From contig NC_021676.1 in assembly GCF_000247815.1 (NCBI RefSeq), positions 398,139 to 462,138 on the forward strand: a DNA stretch of 64,000 nt, in the 5' to 3' direction. Source of the DNA: Ficedula albicollis. Lineage: Eukaryota > Chordata > Aves > Passeriformes > Muscicapidae. Shown here piece after piece: positions 1 through 14,025 of this stretch (the first letter of the stretch is position 1; every line of letters begins with the position of its first letter). Made by a program: the position numbers and the translations under genes. The notes under the pieces are model-generated. The model worked only from the letters and a program-made list of their open reading frames with translations, was not told the DNA's origin and did no database searches.

Positions 1-22
1 CCAGATTCACCCCGCAAGTGAT

Positions 23-815
23 GGAGCTGTGTCACACAAACCCAGTTAAGTGTCACACAGACCCAGTTCAGTGTCACACAAACCCAGCTCCGTGTCACAC
101 AGACCCAGCTCAGTGTCACACAGACCCAGCTCAGTGTCCCACAGACCCGCTCAGTGTCACACAGACCCAGCTCAGTGTCGCACAGACCCAGCTCAGTGTC
201 ACCCAGACCCGGCTCAGTGTCGCACAGACCCGCTCAGTGTCACACAGACCCAGCTCAGTGTCGCACAGACCCAGCTCAGTGTCACCCAGACCCGGCTCAG
301 TGTCACACAGACCCGCTCAGTGTCGCACAGACCCAGCTCAGTGTCACACAGACCCAGCTCAGTGTCCCACAGACCCGCTCAGTGTCACCCAGACCCGCTC
401 AGTGTCACACAAACCCAGCTCAGTGTCGCACAGACCCAGCTCCGTGTCACACAAACCCAGCTCAGTGTCCCACAGACCCACTCAGTGTCACACAGACCCG
501 GATCAGTGTCCCACAGACCCGGCTCAGTGTCACACAGACCCGCTCAGTGTCGCACAGACCCAGCTCAGTGTCACACAGACCCGGCTCAGTGTCAGACAGA
601 CCCAGCTCAGTGTCACACAGACCCGGATCAGTGTCGCACAGACCCGCTCACTGTCACACAGACCCAGCTCAGTGTCACACAGACCCAGCTCAGTGTCACA
701 GACCAGACTCAGTGTCGCACAGACCCAGCTCAGTCTCACACAGACCCAGCTCAGTGTCACACAGACCCAGCTCAGTGTCACCCAGACCCGCTCAGTGTCG
801 CACAGACCCAGCTGG
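23..815. repeat. 21-bp minisatellite, about 38 copies
   Basis: Head-to-tail copies of a unit close to gtgtcacacagacccagct plus 1-2 bases. Units of 21 bp are mixed with 20-bp and shorter ones (for example gtcccacagacccgctca), so the reading frame shifts along the array and all three plus frames stay open for several hundred bases. Variants (cacac/cgcac/cccac; acccag/acccgg/acccgc) are interspersed, not blocked, as in an older array that has exchanged units. No poly-G run is present here. The array ends in the unique sequence gggattctcctctccc. Confidence 0.95.
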
Positions 816-1330
816 GATTCTCCTCTCCCAGCCCCTCCTCTCCTCATCCCCGGCGCTGCAGCTGCGGCACTCTGGGCGCAGCCACCCTGCAAAGCCTTTT
901 TGCCGTTCCCCGGCGATTCCGCGATTTTCTCCCCGTGAATGGAAACCACGGTGCCCCTGTGTCAATTCGCAGCACTCTGTTTTATCCTATCCCACTCGTT
1001 CTTTTCACTCCTCAACAGCTGCACGTTTTCAGCATAAAATATATTATTTTATAAATATTTGTCGCTCGTTTTTAAAAATACCTCTCTGGGAAATTGTTTC
1101 TAACCAAGAGGAAATAAAATCTAGAAAGGGAGATTTTGCTGCTTGCAAAGAGAGATTGCCAACTACAGCTCTTTGCAGTTTAAAATTGCTGGTTTACAGT
1201 TCTTTACAAAACCAGGGGTGTTACAACTGGACTAATAAACATTTTCTATTCAGCACCATTTAATGCAAATGGCTCAACTGATGATTTCAACTAATACATT
1301 TGTCTTCTAAAACAGCAGCATTAAATTTTG
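816..1330. other. unique sequence, no gene seen
   Basis: GC-rich up to about 950, then AT-rich. AATAAA-like strings occur near 1112 and 1230, but nothing links them to a transcript. The plus-strand open frames that reach this stretch are run-offs of the upstream minisatellite. Confidence 0.6.
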
Positions 1331-1339
1331 TCATCCTAC

Positions 1340-1383
<44 letters not shown>

Positions 1384-1412
1384 GATCCTACAGTAAAAAA
1401 AAAAAAAAAAAA
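1331..1412 (+). repeat. duplicated poly-A tract with direct repeat atcctacagt
   Basis: The string atcctacagt is followed by 38 A residues (1343-1380), then gggg, then atcctacagt again and 18 A residues (1395-1412). A short direct repeat bordering an A-tail resembles the target-site duplication left by a retrotransposed A-tailed RNA, but no transcript body lies between the repeats. A simple tandem duplication of an A-tract is as likely. Confidence 0.7.
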
Positions 1413-2754
1413 GCAATATGACATTACAGCTGTGGCTCCCTAAATCCTGTAATCAGACACCACTAATCTGGACAATTTGTGTGAACTCAATTCAGTTGCA
1501 GTTCAACTTCCATTTGGAAAGGGGAGGGTTTGTTTGATTGATCACATTTTTTTGTGCGTGCAAGTTGAAAAGCGTGCTGGATTTCCGCTGGAAATTGCAT
1601 CCATGCCTCAGCACTCCGTATTTTCAGAGGTCTGCTGACATCCCAAGCACAGTAGGGTCTGTACTTGACATTTTAAAGGGGCCTTTATAATTTATGTGGA
1701 TGTTTGATACAACAGATTTTTTCAATCTGTAGTGTGGGAGGGTCATGAATTTCAGCTTTCATTTCCCATACCTTCTAGGAGCAGCTAATTTTAAAGTGCA
1801 AACTGTATAGCTTGCATATATTTTCCAATTCTCTGCCAAAGCTATATAATGGTAACTGACTGTAATTGATAAATTTCTTATGTAAGTAACAGTAGCTGTA
1901 GTGGACAGAATTGTCAGACTTTTATCTAACTAATTGTCAGCATGGGTTTGACTAGTTTTGATCTTTTGCTACATATTGTAGCAGATTAAAAAACTTACAT
2001 TTTATGTTGCTATTTTTTAGCAAATGAAATTCATGGAAATATTCTATTACATGTCAGACAATACCGTGGTTGTCTGGTAAATAAATAATGCTTAAAATGA
2101 GAGTCCTGTTTCTGAGAGATACACAGAGAATAGCAAGGGGATGGGAATTGATGCAGCCAAAGTATAACCATCTCTTTTCTGATAATCCTGACCATAAACA
2201 GTGAAATTTCACTTAAATATCTATTTCAATTTATTAACCTGTCCAGAGTAAAAAGCAGCTACTGAAACATTGCTCAATTTCTGTATGTTTTTACTATTTT
2301 ATTTGATTTTATTCAGAATTATCTTTGTGGTTTGCTTTTATGTTCTTATTTCAGCAGAAACTTGTGGCATGGAAACTGCAAAGTCCAAGGGATACTTCCT
2401 TTTCCATCATACCTCTTAATCCCTTTATGGGAGGAGAATGTGTGTTTTGTCTAATGTGTTCTTCCACAGGGTAGATTTTTTTATCTTCTTAAAATATCTG
2501 GGATTTCTCTTACACTAAAATCTCAGAAAGGATGCTCAGGGAATTTCATAACAGTTTGGACCTTCAGTTATTCTCACTCTACACTCGAGTTCACCTTGTA
2601 GCTTAGGAGATTTCCAGGTGAGTTCCAGGGGCCAGGAAATTCTGAAACCAGAGCACCAGCACATGCAACCCTTCCCCAGTTCCACTCTGCACGGACCAGG
2701 CAGTGCTGGAAATGCTTTTTGTGCTCCCCCGGGACTGGGGGTCCCTGTGGGCTC
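1413..2754. other. unique AT-rich sequence, no gene seen
   Basis: Complex AT-rich sequence without long open frames, splice-bounded exons, RNA genes or recognisable transposon ends. Confidence 0.6.
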
Positions 2755-2817
2755 CTGGGCTGGGCTGGGCTGGGCTGGGCTGGGCTGGGCTGAGCTGAGC
2801 TGGGCTGGGCTGGGCTG
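2755..2817 (+). repeat. (TGGGC)n microsatellite
   Basis: About twelve pentanucleotide units tgggc, two of them changed to tgagc in the middle. It directly abuts the 100-bp minisatellite. A second GGGCT tract is at 47778-47810. Confidence 0.95.
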
Positions 2818-5030
<2,213 letters not shown>

Positions 5031-8000
5031 GCTGATGCTGCTCACACACTCTCAGCCATGCACAGCCCGTGACACGATCTCTTCACAGCTGTTCTGCATA
5101 TCCATTAATACTGGAGGTGTAATTTTATTATTAATGCACTACATAAAGAGAGTGCAGCGTTAGCCTGTGTTAGCTGGAGGTTTTCTCCTCCTGAGCACTC
5201 CCTCAGTCTTCCTGGAGCTGCCACATTGTGAGCACCGATTTCCCTGCCCAAAGGCCAGCTTTGCAGGCACTGGGTGTGTTTTAGAAAGTGCATTCACCGA
5301 TTTTGTGAGGACGCTGCACAAGGCTGAATGCTGAGTTTCATAGACATGTACTGCTAAAATTGCCTATTATAAAGATAAAAATATCTTTTTGTTCAAATGT
5401 TCTGCTTGCTTCTTTACAAATGAAGGAGTTAAATACGGAAAGGCAGGTGGATGCTGTAACTACTTTAGAAAGAGATGAATAGGGCTGATGGCTGAAGCTA
5501 TAGGGAATCTATTGAAGGTCCAGATGCAGACATGGCTCTTGCTCTACACACAGCTCAAAGTGGGGTGAAGCTGCCTGGTTAATTGGCTATGAAATAACTA
5601 ACCTCTGGGAGAAAATTGCCCGTGTAGTTAATTGCTTGTGCTCAGGGCAACATGTAGCCACCTGGCTGATTAGTGCCCTCACCTATATTTACACCCAGCC
5701 ACATTTAAATGCAGGCAGTATTGTCGGGCTGGCTGTGTGCATTCATCCAGTGGCCCTCATGGATTAAAGAAAATATGACCATCAAGGTCAGTTTTGCTTT
5801 TCATTCTTCTTTTATCTCCTTCTGAATCCCCCATTTCTCACATAAGAAGAGCAAATTCAATCCTAAAGTAAATCCATAGGCTTTAGCAGAACAGCAGTGG
5901 AATGAATTTTGCCCCAGTTGTTCAGTTTGGCTGTATTACAGGATCATCAGGGCTGGAGTGGGGAAGTGAAGTCTGGCAGGCTACTGGAAGCCAGAAGGGC
6001 TGGTGAGGGTGGAGGGAAAGCAAAGTGTTGAACTGGGGACAGGAAGCTGTGGTGGTTTGGTGATGGAGAAGTCTGTGGGAGCAGGGAGGACAAGCCCCAC
6101 TCAGGGAAGATGTCAGGCTTTTCTGAGGGGGAGATGGAGAGGAGGGTCCTGGGGTGCTCCCACTAGGAAGCAGCATTTAGGTTCAACTGAGTCTTAAAAA
6201 GCAAGAAAAGCCTTTCTTGGTGTGAAGGTGATCCAGCACCGGGACAGGCTGCCCAGCACAACGGACTCACCTGGCTGGGCCCTGGGCAGCCTCACCTGGC
6301 TGGGCTTGTGCTGGGGAGAGGTGGAGAATGCACAGAGCTGCCTCCAGCTCAGGCTCTCTGTGCTTCTGCAAATTCTGTGACCAGGTTAATGTTGGCCATT
6401 ATCTTGCTGTCTTCCATTTATTTTTGTTTTCTTTGACTGTGGGATAGTTAATTTACATGGTTTCCTTGTTAGATATTTAGGTTATTTAGCATTTATGTTT
6501 TCAAGCTCAGGTTCCAGGTGCTTATGAATATTTTTGATTCTGCTAATGCAGATAATAGAATAAAATAATGGATTTATGAAGTGTTTATATCAGACAGCAC
6601 TAAGTACAACACAACAACCATGGCTCCTGTTTCAGTCTGAAGTGCATTAACCATGGCAGTTACTCCTAGGAGTAGATTGCCAGAAAAATCTGGGTCTGAA
6701 ATTCTGAAATAGAGCATGGTGTGGGAGCAGCTTTGTGTAACTAATACTTAAAGATCTCTAAAGGAAAAAGGGATAATTGTGACAATTAAAAGGTAAGGGA
6801 TGCCACATTTCTCATTTGCCCATATTTTCCAGAATAATTCTTGGCTTTTGTCTGTCCCCACTGGGTGTAGCTAAGAAAAGTAAATTCATCCTAAGGGATT
6901 CAGCTGTCCCTGTGCTGTGCCCTTCCAGCCCTGCCTGGGCTGGGAGTCTCTGCACACCCTGCGCTGCTGGGACAGGCTGGTTCAGGTCAGAGCTTCTGCC
7001 TCCAGGAATCAAACCTCCCTTGCTCTAAATCCCGTAGAGCAAACTTCAGTTTAACATTTTAATCCTTTCTAATACTTCACTGTTTCCTTCCTGTGTGAAC
7101 CACTGTTATTTCACTCTTCCATTTACTTAGTTGAACTGTAAACTTTGTGAAGAGACAGGAACACAGTTTCTTTTGCTGATAAAGACTCAGCACAGTCGAA
7201 GCTAAACGTACAGAGGGAAGCTAAATGGAAACCCTGCTCCAGTAGGATCTGTGAGAATTGTGACAGGAGAGTGAGATTAACACAGCACAGCTCTAAGTGA
7301 TAAGGACCTGACAAGGGTAATTTCCTTCACAGGTTTGCACAAGGATCTGTATATACAGAACTTGAACTTGAGAGATAACACAGGAATATACATAAAAATG
7401 GTGCGACAGAAAAAGATTATGTTAACAACTATTTCCCAGTCTGTAAAATGAGGAGAAAGTGCATAAATTCCTGGGCTGGTATCAGAAATTGTCTCCCTTA
7501 ACTCTATTGTGTTATAATGAGGACCTTCCACTTGTATTAAAAATGGAGCCTTTAGAACCTAGCAACAAAAAGGGTCCATTTGTATTAAAGATTTGTTTAA
7601 GGATGGGCATTTAAATCGTTTGACCAATTTATAGAAGATTTTAATATTCCTGGAGCTCAGTTTTCCCGTTTCCTTTGGGTAAGACATGCTGTTCTTTGTG
7701 AATTAAAGGAAGGTATAGAAATGCAAATGTAGCAGATTGAAAAATTATTGTACAAAGAGACTGTCTCACTAAATTGATTTCAAGGCTATATAGGACATTG
7801 TCAGTATCCTTAGACAAAGGCAAATTGGAAGTTAAAGAGAAAAATGAGAGAGATTTAGGTAAAAATCTTAATATACAAGAATGGAAACAGACAGTTTAAT
7901 GAAACGGATTTGTATGAAAATAAGACATCGGGTTATTCAATTTAATTACATCCTATTCAGAGAACCTATTTATGGCCTCTAAAATGGCAGAAACCTATGA

Positions 8001-8587
8001 AGAGATTGCTGCTATGCTGTAATAACAGCAAGGTGCTGCATAGGGGGTAATGTATACATGTACTTAGGTATTGCATGGACATCAAATGTTTTCACAGAAA
8101 GGTTTCAGGAGTTCTGAAAAATGAGACCTTTTGGTGTGTTTAGACTGAATTTTAAAGAACTTGTTGATTACAGCAGCGGGGAGAGATAATTCTCCTGTGT
8201 TTAAGGAGTTTTTAACCATTTCTTCCTGTGTTTAAACACGAAGGCATTAGAAGGCCAGAGGAGAAAGATGGCCTGTGTTATCTGTGGTAGAAAATTTGAT
8301 TTATTCTATGCCTCAGCAGAGCGGTGCACAGAATAAAATACGTTTAAGCTTGTGCAGTGTATGGGTGGGGTAGAAGTGAAGGCTGGCAATGAAAACACTG
8401 AGATGTGGCCAGGACACAGCATTTCCTCGTGGAAAGCAGGGAGAATCTCAGCACTGCAGAGCAGGGTCACCCAGGGCAGCTCCCGCAGCTCTGCACGGGG
8501 CTGTGCTTACTTACCTGGGGTGGGGAAGGTGTGCAGCTCACACCTGCTCCTCACTCTGTGCCAGGGCCCTGGGCCTGTGCTCTGGGG
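5031..8587. other. unique sequence, no gene seen; TAAT-rich block at 5575-5730
   Basis: Mostly AT-rich complex sequence with a moderately GC-rich patch at 5930-6360. No exon with convincing codon use and splice sites was found on either strand. The block around 5575-5730 contains two TTAATTG strings, ATTTACACC and CATTTAAATG close together, the kind of composition seen in conserved non-coding enhancers. This is an impression only and needs alignment to other genomes. Confidence 0.5.
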
Positions 8588-8925
8588 CTGGGACCCCACA
8601 CCCCACACGGGCAGGGGTGAGATCCTACACCCTACATGGGCAGGGGTGAGATCCTACACCCTGTTCAGGGCTGAGACCCCACACCCCACACGGGCAGGGC
8701 TGAGACTCCACACCCTGTTCAGGGCTGAGACCCCACACCCCACACGGGCAGGGCTGAGACTCCACACCCTGTTTGGGCAGGGCTGAGATCCTACACCCTG
8801 TTCAGGGCTGAGACCCCACACTGTCAGGGCTGAGACCCCACACCCCAGGAATTGAGACCCCACACCCCAGGAATTGAGACCCCACACCCTGTTCAGGGCT
8901 CAGACCCCACACCCCACAGTCAGGG
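8588..8925 (+). repeat. degenerate minisatellite, ~20-36-bp units
   Basis: Repeats of gagaccccacaccc joined to variable spacers (cacgggcagggct, tgttcagggct, caggaatt). Compound units such as the pair at about 8685 and 8740 recur. No poly-G run. Confidence 0.9.
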
Positions 8926-9624
8926 GTGCTTTGTGCTGGTCCTGCAGGGAGTGCAGACAGACAGACAGACAGGCCGGTCTCTTGGGCTCCAGGGATGTTT
9001 TCTGGAGCTCTCTGGGCAGTTCTCATGGTTCTCTCCTTGCAGCCCTGCCGGGCACACGCTTTTCACCCACCCAGCCCAGCAGGTGACACTGCGACGTCCT
9101 AGACTCCTGTGAAGTGAAAAAGGCTCGTTTTTGTTCTCTAAAGTTTGTTATCCTTCAGCCAAAGTTAGCTTATCCTTCTCAGTGCTAAATAAATGTATTT
9201 CCTTCCTCCATGAAAGACCAACAGTTTATAGAAGGAAACAAAAGGGATGACTTTCAATGTAGTCTTACTAATGAGTTAATCAGCGTGTTTGAATGCTAAT
9301 AAGCACAAGTTGATAACTGGATCATCTCTTTTCTATTGTCCACTGGGAAGCTACATTTAGGAAATTAATTCAAAATTCCTATTTAACTCACTTTGCTTAT
9401 GAATTAATGTGCATATTTAAATCTACCATGCAACAGTATCTTTGGTATCTGCTTTTTATTTTTTCTGTCTCCTTCCCCATTAATAATTACAATTCTCTAA
9501 TAAAAATTAGAGGAGGGAGGAAGTACTACTGATAATGAATTCCAGCACTGTCATGCAAAGATTGCCTCGAGAGCCTGCAATTACTTGCTGTTTATATAAA
9601 GGCCTGTAGTTCTTGCCAGAGCTC
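8926..9624. other. unique sequence with a TAAT-rich AT block (9250-9600)
   Basis: A short (CAGA)n tract lies near 8955-8972. From about 9250 to 9600 the sequence is AT-rich and holds many TAAT or ATTA cores (gagttaatcagc, aaattaattc, gaattaatgtgc, ccattaataattac, ctaataaaaattag). This density resembles a homeodomain-bound conserved element. No coding potential. Confidence 0.4.
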
Positions 9625-10085
9625 GGGATGCTCTGGGCAGCTTGGGGATGCTCTGGGATGGTCAGGGATGCTCTGGGCAGGTCGGGGATGCTCTGGGATG
9701 CTCAAGGATGCTCTGGGATGCTCAGGGATGCTCGGGGATGCTCTGGGATGCTCAGGGATACTCTGGGCAGGTCAGGGATGCTCGGGGATGCTCTGGGATG
9801 CTCTGGGCAAACAGAGGAATGCTCTGGATGCTCTGGGCAGGTCAGGGATGCTCTGGGATGCTCTGGGATGCTCTGGGCAGGTCAGGGATGCTCTGGGATG
9901 CTCTGGGACGCTCTGGGCAGCTCAGCGATGCTCTGGGATGCTCTGGGATGCTCTGGGCAGCTCAGGGATGCTCAGGGATGCTCGGGGATGCTCGGGGATG
10001 CTCTGGGCAAACAGAGGAATTCTCTGGGATGCTCTGGGATGCTCTGGGCAGGTCAGGGATGCTCTGGGATGCTCTGGGCAGCCCG
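9625..10085 (+). repeat. 10-bp minisatellite (ggatgctctg), ~46 units
   Basis: Decamer ggatgctctg alternates with ggcaggtcag, ggcagctcag and ggatgctcag variants. A larger pattern is visible: the rare variant ggcaaacagaggaat occurs at about 9807 and 10006 with similar flanks, indicating block duplication of roughly 200 bp. Confidence 0.93.
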
Positions 10086-11045
10086 CAGATATCAGTGGGT
10101 AGGGCGAAAGAGGTGGATCTGAGCGTCTGAGAAGCAGGTGAGTGCAGAAGCTACAACTAGTTGCAAGTTCCTTACTGTGAGGGGTGGAGCAGCAGGAAAT
10201 CTCCCGAGTACAAACGTGGAATAGACGGAGTCTGATCCCAGAACTGCTACTGGCCAGAGCTCCTGATCCAGCTCCTGCCCTGTTTGGCAATAGAAAACTG
10301 TTTAGCTTTTCCTGTTCGTTTCTGTAGTTACCATTAAAGGCAATACCACAACTAACATTATATCAGGCCAAATTACACTAGCGTGCTGCTTCTATTTTTT
10401 TTTTCCTTTCATGCTGTGGCATTTCCTTTCCCTTGAAAACACTCTTTCACTCAGTCTAGCAATTAACTGCTTGAACGGTATAATAAGGAAGCAATTAAGA
10501 GGTGACAGAGAAAAATTAACACTCCATTTCACATTAAAGGCCAAGTGAGTATCCTGGCCATTGTGAGTTAAATGTGTCTTTGAAAACCCGTAGTTGGGAT
10601 GGATTTTCCTTTTGAATAAGAAGCCAGCTCCATGTTTTTTAGTCTAGAGTCCCAACTTGAAAATGGATGATAACTAATTGGGTGCTGTCTGCTTAAACAG
10701 GCTGCATTAATTGCAGTTTGTTCTCCCCTAAGTGTCCAGGAAAACAAAATCTTTGTAACGTGCAGGCACAAGGCAAGCAGCAGTAATGGGAGTAGGCACG
10801 TACAGGGCAAATAAAGCGAACTGTGCATGCAGTGCTGCCGTGGCAGGCAGCATTTGCACCATAAAGAACAGCTATCAGGAGACCTTCTGGGAGAAGTTCT
10901 CTCCTGCGTTGTCAGCTCCAGGAGGCGGCAATAGAGCAGCGATAGTGAGCAAGACAGAGAGGGTTTGGTTGCAAATGCAGCGAGCACAGGCACTGGCAGG
11001 AGCTGCATGGGGGCTCTGCTGGAGCGCAGGGGCTGCAGTGCTGTG
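10086..11045. other. unique sequence, no gene seen
   Basis: Complex AT-rich sequence. Open frames on either strand lack splice context or recognisable protein features. Confidence 0.6.
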
Positions 11046-12378
11046 CGTCAGTGTGCACTGCTCTGCACGGCTCTGCACTGCTCTGCATGGTTCTGCACTG
11101 CTCTACACTGCTCTGCATCGTTCTGCATCACTGTGCACTGCTCTGCACGGCTCTGCACTGCTCTGCATGGTTCTGCGTGGTTCTGCACTGCTCTGCATGG
11201 TTCTGCATCACTGTGCACTGCTCTGCTGCACTGCTCTGCATGGTTCTGCACTGCTCTGCACTGCTCTGCACTGCTCTGCACTGCTCTGCACTGCTCTACA
11301 CAGCTCTGCACTGCTCTGCATGGTTCTACACTGCTCTGCACGGCTCTGCACTGCTCTGCATGGTTCTGCACTGCTCTGCACTGCTCTGCACTGCTCTGCA
11401 TTGCTGTGCATTGCTCTGCTGCATTGCTCTGCACTGCTCTGTATGATTCTGCATCACTCTGCACTGCTCTGCATTGCTCTGCTGCACTGCTCTTCATGGT
11501 TCTGCATGGTTCTGCATTGTTCTGCCCTGCTCTGCATTGTTCTGCATCACTCTGCACTGCTCTGCATTGCTCTGCTGCACTGCTCTTCATGGTTCTGCAT
11601 GGTTCTGCATTGTTCTGCCCTGCTCTGCATTGTTCTGCATCACTCTGCACTGCTCTGCATTGCTCTGCTGCACTGCTCTTCATGGTTCTGCATGGTTCTG
11701 CATTGTTCTGCCCTGCTCTGCATTGTTCTGCATCACTCTGCACTGCTCTGCATTGCTCTGCTGCACTGCTCTTCATGGTTCTGCATGGTTCTGCATTGTT
11801 CTGCCCTGCTCTGCATTGTTCTGCATCACTCTGCACTGCTCTGCATTGCTCTGCTGCACTGCTCTTCATGGTTCTGCATGGTTCTGCATTGTTCTGCCCT
11901 GCTCTGCATTGTTCTGCATCACTCTGCACTGCTCTGCATTGCTCTGCTGCACTGCTCTTCATGGTTCTGCATGGTTCTGCATTGTTCTGCCCTGCTCTGT
12001 ATGATTCTGCATCACTCTGCACTGCTCTGCATTGCTCTGCTGCACTGCTCTTCATGGTTCTGCATGGTTCTGCATTGTTCTGCCCTGCTCTGCATTGTTC
12101 TGCATCACTCTGCTCTGCTCTGCACTGCTCTGCTCTGCTCTGCTCTGCACTGCTCTGCATGGTTCTGCATTGTCACTGCTCTGCATGATTGTTCTGCACT
12201 GCTCTGCACTGCTTTGCACTGCTCTGCATGGTTCTGCATTGTCACTGCTCTGCATGGTCCTGCATTGTTCTGCTGCACTGCTCTGCACTGCTCTGCACTG
12301 CTCTGCACTGCCCTGCATTGTTCTGCCCTGCTCTGCACTGCTCTGCACGGTTCTGCGTTGCTGTGCATTGCTCTGTAG
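11046..12378 (+). repeat. 10-bp minisatellite (ctctgcactg family)
   Basis: Decamer units ctctgcactg, ttctgcatgg and ttctgcattg, with occasional 13-bp units from a ctgctgca insertion. Because the unit is near 10 bp and lacks stop codons, large Cys/Leu/Ser or Ala/Glu/Gln frames are open on both strands; none is a gene. The central part is organised as a higher-order repeat, listed separately. Confidence 0.95.
11491..12141 (+). repeat. 93-bp higher-order repeat, 7 copies
   Basis: The landmark tcttcatgg recurs at 11491, 11584, 11677, 11770, 11863, 11956 and 12049, exactly 93 bp apart each time. Copies are nearly identical; one change (gtatgattc) appears near 11999 and matches a string at about 11442 just before the block. 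Nine decamers plus a trimer make the unit. Confidence 0.95.
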
Positions 12379-13590
12379 TGAATGCTGCTCCAGAAGTGTT
12401 CTGGGTTTCTGTTTTACTTTTCTATATGAATTGTATTTAGTAACAGATGTAGCCTCTTCACATCCTTTTTGCTCTCTTTTATAAATTGTAAGGAATAAGC
12501 TGACTGTCAGTATTGTGTGAAAAGTAAGCAATGATTTTCAGGTTTTATTTTGCTCTGAATGTCAGAAATTATAGTTTTATCTGGGTCTATTTTTTAGCTA
12601 ATGGATGGATCGTGTAATATCTATAGTATGTAATATCTTCCCCTAACCAGAAAAGAAAAGTCTCTTCAAACAAGTAACCCCAGATCTCATACAACAGCAC
12701 AGCATGTGTCAATTCACACTGTGTCATGTGACATGGAACTACTTAATACAACCTGACTTGGAGTGACATTTGTATTGCCCATATCATAGAATCAAAAAAT
12801 AACACTTTCACAAAGTGAGGAATTATCTTTTCCAGTTGATGGTATTTTGCTATTTGCAGGTAAAAGGGAAAAACAGGTAAGGGTTAGTGAGCTACCTTGA
12901 AAAGAAATGTTACAGTGGGGGAGAGATTTGATAAGGGCCTAACCACGCTGGCAATGCAAGCAGAAGAAATGTTTCTGTTCATGAAAGGATGGCTCTGTCT
13001 TCAGATGTGATTTGAACTGAAGCAGGGAAAACCCAGAGAGGGAATCTCACTTTTGAACAACAGCCTTGTGAGCTAATTAAGGCTGAAATACAATTTTAAG
13101 GAAGGAAAAGAAAACACTATCCATTGCCAAGGACTGAGGGCACGTTTTAATCCCACAGCTCACCCTGCAGGGGATGGTGATGCACAGGCACCCCAAAGAC
13201 CTGCAGAGCACGGGGCAAGGGCACCAGGGCTGGCTGTGCTCCCCATCCCAGCTCTGTGCTCTGGCTGCTCATGCTGCCCCATGAGAGGACAGTTCTAGGT
13301 CTGCTCCTACCCTGAAGACATTGAGTTTTATGGTTTATTCGTAAAAATCCTGATTTGATCCATAGCTAAGAGCAGTGAGTCCTGTCAGTGCTGGATAGGG
13401 AAGCAGCTCCTGAGCAGTGAGAGTCACCCACAGGCTCTGGTACTTTCTTTGCTCACAAGAGAATCCCCAATCCTTCTGGAGGCTTTTCCATTCACACTGG
13501 ATCTTTTCCACATCCACAGGAGTCTCTTTGCAGCAGCATCTCATGCTGAGGTGCCGCTGTCCCCATGTTCCTGCTGCTGCTGTGTGTTCC
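12379..13590. other. unique sequence, no gene seen
   Basis: AT-rich to about 13100, then more GC-rich. A string tcatagaatca at 12785 resembles the end of avian CR1 LINEs but is too short to call. Confidence 0.55.
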
Positions 13591-14025
13591 CCAAAATCCT
13601 AGCTGTGTGTTCCCAAAATCATCTGGGACCCAGCTGTGTGTTCCCAAAATCATGAGTGACCCAGCTGTGTGTTCCCAAAAATCATCAGTGACCCAGCTGT
13701 GTGTTCCCCAAAATCCCAGCTGTGTGTTCTCAAAATCATCATTGACCCAGCTGTGTGTTCCCAAAAATCTTTGGTGACCCAGCTGTGTATTCCTGAAAAT
13801 CCCAGCTGTGTGTTCCCAAAATCATGGGTGATCCAGCTGTGTGCTCCCAAAAATCATCAGTGACCCAGCTGTCCAGCTGTGTGTTCCCCAAAATCCCAGC
13901 TGTGTGTTCTCAAAATCATCATTGACCCAGCTGTGTGTTCCCAAAAATCTTTGGTGACCCAGCTGTGTGTTCCCCAAAATCCCAGCTGTGTGTTCCCAAA
14001 ACCATCAGTGCCCCAGCTGTGTGCC
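13591..14025 (+). repeat. minisatellite, ~23- and ~31-bp units
   Basis: Units of the form cagctgtgtgttcccaaaat, with or without catcagtgaccc. A segment of about 110 bp starting with ccccaaaatcccagctgtg near 13707 recurs at about 13886, so the array contains a larger duplication. No poly-G run. Confidence 0.92.

Noticed and set aside
10786..12531. Long Cys/Leu/Ser and Ala/Glu/Gln frames in the 11-12 kb array
   Set aside because: Stop-free decamers open on both strands; no real protein features.
12781..12800. CR1 LINE end (tcatagaatca)
   Set aside because: Only about ten bases match and no CR1 body is next to it.
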